From NCBI GenBank assembly GCA_029531795.1, contig JAPEIS010000001.1, positions 62,001-126,000 of the forward strand: 64,000 nt of DNA, given 5' to 3'. This DNA comes from Sclerotinia nivalis. Lineage: Eukaryota; Ascomycota; Leotiomycetes; Helotiales; Sclerotiniaceae. The notes below the pieces were generated by a model, which saw only the letters and a list, made by a program, of their open reading frames with translations, had not been told where the DNA came from and made no database searches. This document shows positions 1 through 8,313 of this stretch, one piece after another. Position 1 is the first letter of the stretch, and every line of letters begins with the position of its first letter. Both the position numbers and the translations under genes were made by a program.

Positions 1-371
1 AAAGATCGATAGATAGTATTATTGGAAATAAAATGATTGCGAAGAATTGAATTGATTAAACCTTTGACAAAGTTAAGAACTAGTTTTTCTTGAACAATTG
101 TATTAATAATATCAAGGTTTTTCTCAGAAACAGGAATATCCTTGAGTCCCATATTGTATTGAATATCCTTTGTTTGTGAATAGTATTTCTCAAGGGTTTC
201 GTTTTTAGTTTGAATAAGTGAATTCATTGAATCCATTATGTTTTGAATTGTATTTTCGTTATTGTGAAAAGGATAACGGTTTAGAAAGGCTTTGATGAAA
301 GCGAGTTCGTTTTCCTGAATAGTTGTTTCGGTATTTTCAAAGATAGTCTTGAAATCGATATAGTTATTAGT
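1..371 (-). pseudogene. Gag-like relic of an LTR retroelement (continues off the left edge)
   Basis: The minus strand is open from 371 down to base 1 and runs out of the window. The translation contains motifs of a retrotransposon Gag domain: ELAFIKAFLNRYPF, then MDSMNSLIQTKNETLEKYY, KDIQYNM and, further on, LVLNFVKGLINSILR. Immediately upstream the frame is interrupted by one TAG at 372-374, after which the same frame resumes upstream with LKFKGKVQI. A TGG tryptophan codon changed to TAG is exactly what RIP produces. There is no start codon or LTR that I can place. Family assignment (Gag of a Ty1/Ty3-type element) rests on recognising the motif pattern only. Confidence 0.6.
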
Positions 372-1589
372 CTAGATTTGAACTTTTCCCTTAAATTTCA
401 ATTGAACTATAGTGAAAAAAACAAATAGTTTGTAAATTGAATTTCTAGTGATTCGTTTAACAATTGTTTTGATTATGTTTAGTTATACAAAACTTGGTAT
501 ATTGCGATGATCGAATTCAAGTATTAAATCGATATTGATCTTGTTCTAAAGCTCTTCAACTTTAGTATTATCGAATATCGATATACTTATAATTTGAAGG
601 TTCGAATTGGAAAAATTGAAGGAAGAAAATGAAAGTATAATAAAAAACGAATTGAATTCTTTCAAATAATTCAATGAAAAATATATTTCGAATCCTAGGA
701 GTTTTATTTGTAAGGATTCTGAAGAATTGTAAATCGAAAAGAAAAATTCTTTAATAAAAGGTATATAATATACTTGTTCTTGTAAATCAAAATCAAAAAG
801 ATATCGATAAAAACGAATAACAACTTATTAATATCTGAAATAAATTTCAGAACCGATCTCCAAATTGAATCTTTTACTTCTCAACTATAAAAAGTATAAA
901 TATTTTGAAGGTTCGAAATCAAAAGGAAATTCGATATCGAAAGATTAAAGGTTTTGATAAAAAGACAGTGCTAAATTTATTCCTAAAAATATAACTATTG
1001 TATTAGATTAAGATCTCTGAAAAAGAATGTTTTGATACAACAAAAGATCGATACTTTAAACAAATCAAAAGTCGGGGATTTTACACACAAATTGATAGTT
1101 TTATAGATAATAAGTTTATACTACAATAACTCTGTTTTATTTCCTTGAAGTAATCGAATTGTTAAAACTTATAATGCCAATTAACAACCCTAAAAAGAAA
1201 ATTCAAAAGATAGTTTTTCGAAAAGAGAATAAAGTATAAATCTACAAACAAAGAAATGCTAACGATAAATTAGATATCTATAGATCCCTACATAGATCAC
1301 CAGTAAACACAACAGAAATAAATACAAAATAATAAATTGAAGTTACGCATTTTTTATTAAACTAGTTTGAATTGGAGTGGTTATATAGACCCTTTTGGAG
1401 TCACGTTACCTGCCTCCTTTTTGGTACGGTATCTAGGGGGCGTGCAAGATGTGGGGTCGTGCACGATGTAGGGATATCGGTTAGTCCGAATGATTACCGA
1501 TCGTCGAATTCTAGATTAACTTTATTTGGTTCGAAAGCTTTTATCTGTTGTCATTCTTTGTCAATTACAATTTCCATTTCCGAATGAAT

Positions 1590-2240
1590 TTCGAATCTAC
1601 TATGCTTTTCAACTATTCTGAAATCCTGAACATTGAGGAATTCGTCAAAAAGATGAAGTCGATCATCGATCATTTGAAAACCGAACTAATTATTAATCAA
1701 GTCTGTTATTCGAAGAATACCGATTCCTATTGTTTGTCTACCCATCGATATCAGCCCAGAGATTTAATCTGGTTTAATACTAAAAATATTCGAATTCTTT
1801 GTTTTCAAAAAAAGCTAGATTAGAACAATTTAGATCCCTTCTGAATCCTAAAGATTATAGGTTTATATACTTATGAATTGAAATTTCTAGTCTTTATAAG
1901 AAATCATCCAATCTTTTATATTAATCTATTGTATTCTATCAATAATAATCCTATTCCTGATCAATATAATCCGTTCTTTTCTTTTATCGAAGTTGAAGGT
2001 ATTAAGCAATTCGATGTAGAAGAAGTCCTGGATTCCCGATAGGAATATCGAAACTGTAATGATCTTTATTTGAAGTATATTGTTCGATAAATAGATTATA
2101 ATATGCTTACCGAAAAGCCTACAGATTATTTGGAGAATACTCAAAAACTGATCTGTAATTATCATTATTATTATTCGAATAAATCTAATCCCCCTAATTG
2201 TTTCAACGGAATTCGATCCTAAAGAAGGGGGTATTATCAT
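1590..2240 (+). pseudogene. Ty3/gypsy Pol C-terminal relic: integrase tail and chromodomain-like segment
   Basis: One frame reads HRYQPRDLIWFNTKNIRILC followed by QKKLD, which matches the conserved post-integrase signature of chromoviral Ty3/gypsy elements (the YxxGDxVWLsTKNIrt...KKLD pattern). Further on, at about 1950-2040, NPIPDQY and FDVEEVLDSR match the linker and the start of the chromodomain that closes Pol in these elements. Several TAA/TAG codons break it (for example right after EEVLDSR), so it is dead. The Pol end reads rightward, towards the LTR-like island that follows. Domain identity is from family knowledge; the breaks are seen in the sequence. Confidence 0.65.
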
Positions 2241-2244
2241 AAAG

Positions 2245-2460
2245 TCCCTGTATAAAGTATACAGAGACTGCCCAGGTTCCGACTTATAGGAATCGGCCCT
2301 CGAATACGTGTAGACTAGCCCCGGTCGGGGTTAGCGTTACACACAAATATATTTAAGGAATCGTTCCTTTTATAAAATCATAGCTCTTTGAGCTACGTTT
2401 TATTAATAAAAGTGATATCTGTTATTCTACCCGCTGCCTCTATAATATATTGTTCTGTTT
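2245..2460 (+). repeat. Possible 3' LTR remnant of the gypsy relic
   Basis: Directly after the end of the Pol-like frame the composition rises and CpG-containing sequence reappears. The segment has a near-perfect inverted repeat at about 2312-2331 (CTAGCCCCG / CGGGGTTAG around a 2-base loop) and a second small hairpin (AAGGAATCGTTCCTT) near 2356. Position, just past Pol on the same strand, fits a 3' LTR. I could not find a matching 5' LTR inside the window, so this remains an inference. Confidence 0.35.
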
Positions 2461-3400
2461 ATAGAATATAGTCTCTTGTTCTTATAATAGTATAAAGTAC
2501 TTAATCGAATTCTATATCGTTTTTTAATACGAATACGCCATTAATATATAGAACTTTCCTGAGTTTTTGAAGTTCTGTTTTATCGATAATACTGAAATAC
2601 TCTAATTTGAAGCCTCCGAAATCGTTCTATAGGGTTTCTGTAAGATTGTAATCGATAATCTGTTTTTTATTATATTAAAGGTATTTGAATATAATATAAT
2701 CGTTAATAACTTCAGTATTTCCGTATTTATCCTTTCTTGTAGTAATCCAATTTTTGAATTTCTTCTTTGCAATAGAATAATTGTAATTATTAGATAATGA
2801 GTTTAGTATATCTATAATAGAGGTCTTTTCAGATATATTACTATTGTTTTCGGATTCGTAAATAGTATATTTTTGAAAGGAATAAGGAAATAAAATAAGA
2901 AAGTATATTGTTTAAATCGTTTATTGAATTGTAGATTCTTAAAAGAATATATTTCAAAAGAAAGAAAAATAATATATTTGTATTGCAGTTCATATACAAA
3001 ATATATAATGAATATAGGAATCTAACTACAACAGTAGCAATCGAACTCCCTTGAGTTTCTTTCTGAAAACAATATTCAGAATTGATTCATTAGTATACCA
3101 ATATCCTAGTAAAATAAGAAAACGATATTCTTGATACCCAAATAGAAACAGTATTCACTTATTTGGAGATTGATATCTCTTCAAATTGATTCAACTAATT
3201 CTTAAAAGATCCTTCAGGAAAACAATATTCCTTAAAAATATTCAAATCCTCTAATTTGTAATATTACTAATTAATATTGATATCGAAATGATAAGATTCA
3301 AAATATAAAATACTTTAGTTTATTTAATAAAACTTGATTCTTAATTGTCATTATCTATCTTGAAAGAATAAGTTCCTTAAATACATATTGAAGGAGCTCG

Positions 3401-3560
3401 TACAGTCCCTTATGATCACATGATCTAATACGATCATATGATTTAACTACGGTTCATGATCATATAACCGTGATCCCGACACCATAGTTAGTATCTTATC
3501 AGTGTTATGGTTCTTTCCTCAGCATGATGAATTTTGATAAAAATGCCGGTACCGAATATT
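3401..3560. other. Boundary of the AT-rich block with short ATGATC/GATCAT palindromes
   Basis: Here the AT-rich block gives way to ordinary sequence. The strip holds several overlapping near-palindromes built from GATCACATGATC, GATCATATGAT and CATGATCATATAACCG. They could be a transposon terminus or simply clustered GATC/CATATG words. No gene is visible. Confidence 0.3.
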
Positions 3561-3573
3561 CCAAAAAGTGGAA

Positions 3574-3918
3574 ATGGAAGGTACACGGTGGATTAAGAAC
3601 GTGGAATTCCTTACTCTCACTTCAGATGGGACCGTCAGGGAGGATAAGATATTTGAGAAAAGCCTGGGAATTATGAAATCCCTGGAGAATGGTTACACCA
3701 GATTCCACCTTGCTACAGTGAATACAGAGCCCCTCTGGATACGAGCGGTACAATGGTGTGGTTTCAGACATGGGATGATATTGTCAAAACCAGTGGGTAA
3801 GCAGAGCAAGGTATTAAGGCAATCTCAGGATACAGCTTTCCATATGCAATTTTGTATTATGGAAATTGATCTTTCATTCACTTGTACTGTCCTTCATCTC
3901 GGGTGTTGCCTAGTGTAG
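3574..3918 (+). CDS. Hypothetical protein, possibly fragmentary
   Basis: An open frame of about 114 residues begins with an ATG at 3574; it is open from a TAA at 3538-3540. It has no family I recognise. The N-terminal 75 residues (MEGTRWIKNVEF..., WIRAVQWCGFRHGM) look protein-like, while the C-terminal part (FTCTVLHLGCCLV) looks like read-through of non-coding sequence. A GTAAG at 3795-3799 could be a splice donor, so the true 3' end may differ. It sits between the retroelement graveyard and a broken secreted-protein gene and may itself be a relic. Confidence 0.25.
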   Translation: MEGTRWIKNVEFLTLTSDGTVREDKIFEKSLGIMKSLENGYTRFHLATVNTEPLWIRAVQWCGFRHGMILSKPVGKQSKVLRQSQDTAFHMQFCIMEIDLSFTCTVLHLGCCLV

Positions 3919-4149
3919 AGCGTCTTCCATATTAAGGTTAGAATTTTTGCTTGATCTCAATCTTGTTTCTTCTTTTCTTCTTTCACGGCATCAAAACTTC
4001 CTGTAATCTAGCTGTCAACTTTCAAGAACTCCCTCCTGTAAAATTTCATCACTTCCAACAGTTGTACTTTGATAATTTCTTTCCGAGACTTCTCAAACTT
4101 CCATCAGGACGGTCTATGATACTTTCTTGAGGATCTACAATTTTTTTTT

Positions 4150-5567
4150 TACAGTTTATCCCCTTCAACAATCTTGTACTGAAGCCATTGCCATCGCAGG
4201 CATTACCACTACGTTCATTATAATCACTACAACCTTGGTTGATTTTGCCGCCTGCCAATACCATTTCAACACCTGTTAGGATCTGGGAACGTTGTCTAAC
4301 GAGTTCCTTAGCTCCATTAACATCTTTGGAAACTCCACAAAGTCTCTCGCAAGCATATCTCGAACCCAATCTCCCACTTTTGGTCCGACAATTGCTTTGT
4401 CAATCGCTTCCACAAGCAATCTCCTTAAATCCCTGTCCGCGACATCTACACATCCGGTAGTTCATTAGGGCTACTTTATGCACGGCATACTCTTCACTAC
4501 TTTCAGTGCATTAAAGACAATGAATAACACCGGTCACCACGGCGCAGCTGTCTCCTTGGGATCATCTTCCAAAATTGTCATTTGCCCTACAGCAGATTAT
4601 AAGGCCCCGATGTATATCTGCTATGACTATATTTGTCGATACTGTCCTAGCGGGGACCAAGGAAATCAACTTATCTACCTTCCACAACCATCCCTCGATC
4701 AACGTCAAAACACTCCTGCTCCACGAGTTTACACCCGCCTTTACCACGACTTCCGTTACCAGGTGTATGCTGTGAGCCATTTAGAAATGCCTCCACAGCT
4801 ATCCAGGGCTGGAATCTGTTTCTTTTGGTGCTATCATGAGGTTAGATTTGATTCCAATCTGTCATTATGCTCTTTTTGAACGTGCTAACACCTCGAATCA
4901 GATAGACTCGAGTCCTACAATCCAGCGCACTTGGTATTACGGGCAGTGGAGCAACCCCGAAGGTGGTGTTCTTCGAGATGGTGGAAATCAAGCATTCATA
5001 GACCCCGTCACTGGCCACACTGTCATACATCCTCCTGTCGGCTACACAATCCATCCGGAAGCAAATGGTGTTTCTGGTGGCAGTTTCGAGGCGCCTTCCT
5101 CCGTCGAATCCTTCCAAACCGAGAAAAGCATCACCACTCCCAGTCTCGGGGTTGTTTCGTCGAGATCTATATCATCTGGATCCTCTGGCCTTCTCTTAAC
5201 CCCTCGAAGCAGTTACAACACGCCGAGTACATATAGGTTGCCTGTCGATTTTCACAATCAAGTAGAGGAAGTTAATGATGGTGAAGTCGAGGAGCTTCGT
5301 CACGGAGGAGCTGTCTTTGTATCGGAATTAACCGACAATGAGAGAACTCCAACTAGAGATAACTTTGGAGGAGGTGAAGGGGGTGAAGGAGAAGGCCGGG
5401 AAGGTACAGCAACAATAACCCCCCAAAGAGTTACTGCTGGTTCCGGTCGTTCTAATGGCGCTGGCAACATGAATCCGCCTCATGGTCCCAGAGGTGGAGG
5501 AAATGGTCGAGGTCAAAATCGTGGTCGTGGAGGACGTCCTACCAGAATCTGGAATTGGCACAATTGA
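4150..5567 (+). pseudogene. Metallopeptidase-like (M35/deuterolysin type) gene, broken or highly diverged, with RGG-rich tail
   Basis: Coding-like codon use runs across at least three frames. A T-run followed by ACAG at 4141-4153 resembles a splice acceptor. It leads into a frame (CTEAIAIAGITTT...) that meets a TAG after HFNTC. In other frames one finds SSKIVICPTADY (about 4568-4603), then TLLLHEFTPAF (about 4706-4738, a zinc-binding HExxH-like site whose last residue is Pro instead of His), then a frame with YALFERANTS near 4864-4893, reminiscent of the NADSYALFA segment of M35-like peptidases. Alternatively 4841-4901 is a real 61-nt intron (GTTAGA...GCTAAC...CAG) joining an ATG at 4478 to the frame ending at 5567, giving 342 residues. 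The C-terminal ~240 residues are Ser-rich, then Gly/Arg-rich (GRGQNRGRGGRP). Peptidase identity is an inference from weak motifs. Confidence 0.4.
4902..5567 (+). CDS. C-terminal open frame with Ser-rich and Gly/Arg-rich tail
   Basis: This is the only long uninterrupted frame of the 4.1-5.6 kb locus (open from about 4780, first ATG at 4836). It encodes TWYYGQWSNPEGG, then DPVTGHTVIHPPVGYTIHP, a Ser-rich stretch, an acidic segment EEVNDGEVEE, and a glycine-rich end with GGGEGGEGEG and GRGQNRGRGGRP. If the 4841-4901 intron is used, this is exon 2 of a 342-residue protein starting at 4478. RGG-like tails bind RNA in other proteins, but nothing else here suggests that role. I do not recognise the family. 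Confidence 0.45.
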   Translation: MDSSPTIQRTWYYGQWSNPEGGVLRDGGNQAFIDPVTGHTVIHPPVGYTIHPEANGVSGGSFEAPSSVESFQTEKSITTPSLGVVSSRSISSGSSGLLLTPRSSYNTPSTYRLPVDFHNQVEEVNDGEVEELRHGGAVFVSELTDNERTPTRDNFGGGEGGEGEGREGTATITPQRVTAGSGRSNGAGNMNPPHGPRGGGNGRGQNRGRGGRPTRIWNWHN

Positions 5568-5869
5568 TCTTGATGATGACATGAGGGAGTTGGATAAAAA
5601 TTTAGTACTTGAATTAGTTCCTGTCCACTTTTTATGATTGTAGATAGCTTTAAGTATTTAGCTTTTGCAACCAATAATGATATATGCTAGATTACAACCA
5701 AAGACTATTTATATTCGATTGTGAATTAGCGATTCCCTCCAAACTGAATAATCAATAGTCTCAATCACAGCGGTTGTAAGTCGTGATGATGGGGGGGGGG
5801 TACTGTGCGTTATAGCCCGAAAAGTATGGTGTGTGTACAGCTCTCAACCCAGAGTCCTTTATGTAGGGC
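5568..5869. other. Intergenic spacer with a G10 tract
   Basis: No coding signal. It includes a run of ten G at 5791-5800 and lies between two converging genes. Confidence 0.6.
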
Positions 5870-6898
5870 TCAAAGCTTACTCCCCGCTCTCGCTTTCATC
5901 CTGTTCTCCTGAGCTTTCCTCAACAATGCATACAATGTTTGTAGTCTCGGCATTTCTAGCCCATGGCTCCTCGCGATTCGAATCGGATTTCCCAGGATAA
6001 CCTCAAGCTCCATCGTCTTCCCCTGCTCCCAATCCAACAGCATGCTCGGTTTACTCCCGCTCGTGTTTTTCTGTGTGCTCTTCAGCAGCTGCTCGGAGGT
6101 TGCAAATTCCTCCGGTAGTTTGGTCCCCAATATCTTTGGAGCTGTTTCCAACACTTCATCCATAACACCTTTCAAATGAATGTAAAGCTCCGGATCGAGT
6201 GACATATCATTATTTGTGCTCCCAGCTGAAAGGACAGCGGAGGGGTTCATACTCGCGTTTATGGCAATTTTGTGCCATCTAACCATTTGAAGCTTCCAAT
6301 GCGAGTACTCCTGAGCGTCCGAGATCCCTCCCGCCTGCAATAACTTCACAAATGTGTTGTTTCGATGAACAGCAATCTTTTCACCATCATTCAACTTCGT
6401 CGATTCAATAACTCCGGGCAGATATGGACCAATGCTTATTCTTGTCCATCTGTTATGCTTAATTATACCCGGGGAAGACTGTTCGGCGCTTACAATCGTG
6501 ACAGCACTTAAGATGGTACACTCCGAGAACCTTTTCGAATATGGTTCCTCAACACCAAGACCATTTTGCACCAACACGATAGATGTATGACCTTTTTTTA
6601 CAAGGCCTTCAAGAATCTCGGAATCATCACTAACATCTGGAAGTGCCTTCGTGCTTACGACAATGAAATCCCAATATTCATTCGACTCTCGTGCTTCTTG
6701 AGGGTTGGCAAATGTTTGATGTGGAATAAATTTGTATTCCCCGTATTTTGGTGACGTGATATTGAAGCCATTGGCGATGACAGCTTTGTGGTTTGATCGG
6801 CATATAACGGAGACTTGGGTATCTTGGACTTGAGCAATACGGGATCCATAGAATGCACCAACTGCGCCAGCACCAACGATAAGGACGTTTATAGTCAT
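5870..6898 (-). CDS. 2-dehydropantoate 2-reductase (ketopantoate reductase, ApbA/PanE family)
   Basis: An intronless 342-residue protein. The family reduces ketopantoate to pantoate with NADPH, a step towards coenzyme A; several fungal paralogues exist and some act on other 2-keto acids. The N-terminus carries the Rossmann dinucleotide motif VGAGAVGAFYG (residues 8-18, G9-x-G11-xx-G14). VVSTKALPDV lies at the usual place for substrate contact. QNGLGVEE and the C-terminal helical domain signature WHKIAINASMNPSAVLS (about residues 210-226, with the conserved Lys and Asn) complete the family pattern. Length and order of motifs match full-length members. The start is the first ATG and is followed directly by the Rossmann strand. 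The cytosolic pantothenate role is inferred; a paralogue of other specificity is possible. Confidence 0.85.
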   Translation of the reverse strand: MTINVLIVGAGAVGAFYGSRIAQVQDTQVSVICRSNHKAVIANGFNITSPKYGEYKFIPHQTFANPQEARESNEYWDFIVVSTKALPDVSDDSEILEGLVKKGHTSIVLVQNGLGVEEPYSKRFSECTILSAVTIVSAEQSSPGIIKHNRWTRISIGPYLPGVIESTKLNDGEKIAVHRNNTFVKLLQAGGISDAQEYSHWKLQMVRWHKIAINASMNPSAVLSAGSTNNDMSLDPELYIHLKGVMDEVLETAPKILGTKLPEEFATSEQLLKSTQKNTSGSKPSMLLDWEQGKTMELEVILGNPIRIARSHGLEMPRLQTLYALLRKAQENRMKARAGSKL

Positions 6899-7664
6899 AT
6901 TGAATTTGATAAATTAGCTTGTTGTTGTGATTAATTGATCCAAAAGAGAAATAACCTCGGCATGTTCAGCACCTTACATAATTGATCTCCCAACAGCACT
7001 AATGTTTGTTCCACCAACATTGAAAGTTAGGCTGTCCGAGCCCGTAGTGAAAGCCAAGCTCAATTTCCTAGTCAAGGCTTCCAATATAACGAACAGCCAA
7101 AACCCCCCCTCATTATTAACCATCAAACACTGAAGATATTGGACAGCGCCCGCGACTCATTTCTCAAATATTATTTTCCTTCTAATTCAAATGATTACGG
7201 GATACCAAAATAATTGAATGTCCCATCATGCGCAGACTAGCTGTGGTGTTTTCCATTCCTATCTTAAGGCTCATTCTTTTTGGCTCATCTTTACAACACC
7301 ATCAAAAACCATTTCTGCGATCCACAACGAAAATTCTATGCGCGACGATCGACAATATGGAGATAATTGACGCGAGGTAAGAATGCGACGAGATACATAA
7401 CATGCGAAGTGCCAAACGTGAATCCGTCCTACAGTACGAAGGTTTCCGCACGTTGAGTGCCGAATGACAGGCTGGAAGTTCAGGCTCCAGAGAGTCTCTC
7501 GTGGCCATGTACAATGAACTCCTTGTTATACACTGTGGCCATTATATTACCTTATTCCTCCAAGTAACATTCAGAAGTGTCGGAATATTCAAAAGTATTG
7601 AAACATTCTAAAGTGTTGGAATTTTAAAAAGTGTCGGTAGATTTGTCGGGAAAAGTTGGAATTT
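6899..7664. other. Intergenic region
   Basis: Promoter side of the reductase gene and 3' side of the GST relic. Only short accidental frames. A small repeated wording (GTGTCGGAATATT, GTGTTGGAATTTT, AAAAGTTGGAATTT) is visible at 7577-7665, perhaps a decayed short tandem repeat. Confidence 0.5.
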
Positions 7665-8313
7665 CTACAATCTAGCCTGTGACCTTTCGAGCTCTAAAAC
7701 CTTCTGAACAGAAGGTCGATTCACCAGATTCTCCATCAGCACCCTGTATTTTGGGATACATTTTCTTCACATCCAAACCATGGCCTTCTCCCCAACGATA
7801 AAATACGAAAAGATACGGATCAACAGCAGTAAATGTATTCCCAACCGCATAGACACCCTTCAACCTTTCCTCTGTCATATCAAAACAATTCTAAACGTTT
7901 TTTAGACCTTTCTTCTCAATTAACAACAGCGCCCCTTCATCATCGCTCATCCTCTCAGGTCTCAATAAGCCACCGAATGCATGAGCACGCAATGTTCCGC
8001 TCAGCCAATTCATCCACTCATACACTCTTATCGTTTCCATTTTGGTACGTCCCAGAAGATGCAACTCGAAAGCTAGTGAAGAGATTGCAGTCGCGATAGC
8101 AAGTACTTCCGTGATGATTTTATCTTTCAGCGAGAGAACTGGAACACGCATTTTGGGATTTATGGAAGAGAAGTTTTGAGTAAATGTTACTGTTTCTTTC
8201 GTGATTGATTTGGCGATCGATATGAACGAGAGATCTGTCTCGAAAAGAAGAACATGAGGGCATAGCGAGCAAGCGCCAGGTGCCCAATATAATTTTATAC
8301 GTGGTTGAGACAT
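7665..8313 (-). pseudogene. Glutathione S-transferase pseudogene (nonsense codon plus frameshift)
   Basis: From an ATG at 8311-8313 the frame encodes a thioredoxin-like GST N-terminus, KLYWAPGACSLCPHVLL, with the GACS motif of beta-class/GstA-like enzymes. It continues with VPVLSLKDK and a C-terminal helical domain containing VYEWMNWLSGTL and LLRPERMSDDE. A single in-frame TAG at 7891-7893 interrupts it (GLKNV*NCFDMTEERLKGVYAVG), and the same frame then resumes through AVDPYLFVFYRWGEG and KKMYP. Near 7755 the frame shifts: the family-like ending VLMENLVNRPSVQKVLELE is found one frame over, next to an AAAA run in CCCAAAATAC that looks like a one-base gain. Two independent lesions make decay more likely than a single sequencing error. 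Upstream open sequence to 8514 is probably leader, not protein. Confidence 0.8.

Larger units (their letters stand above)
1..3400. mobile_element. AT-rich, RIP-like graveyard of LTR retroelement relics
   Basis: This stretch is extremely AT-rich, dense in TA dinucleotides and has stop codons in every frame, unlike everything to its right. Two small islands of more normal composition remain, at about 1380-1500 and 2230-2340. Conceptual translation recovers pieces of retroelement proteins on both strands (see the separate Gag-like and integrase-tail entries). A further coding-like stretch lies on the minus strand at about 2510-2860. It contains an ELQKLRKVLY-type segment and could be the N-terminal part of the same Gag, which would make the plus-strand element a nested insertion. 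Seen directly: composition, stops, opposite-strand coding traces. Inference: the bias comes from repeat-induced point mutation of fungal repeats. Confidence 0.8.

Noticed and set aside
4049..4369. Minus-strand frame with CSDYNERSGNACDGNG
   Set aside because: The opposite strand has stronger codon-like third positions and connects to the peptidase-like motifs, so this is taken as a shadow.
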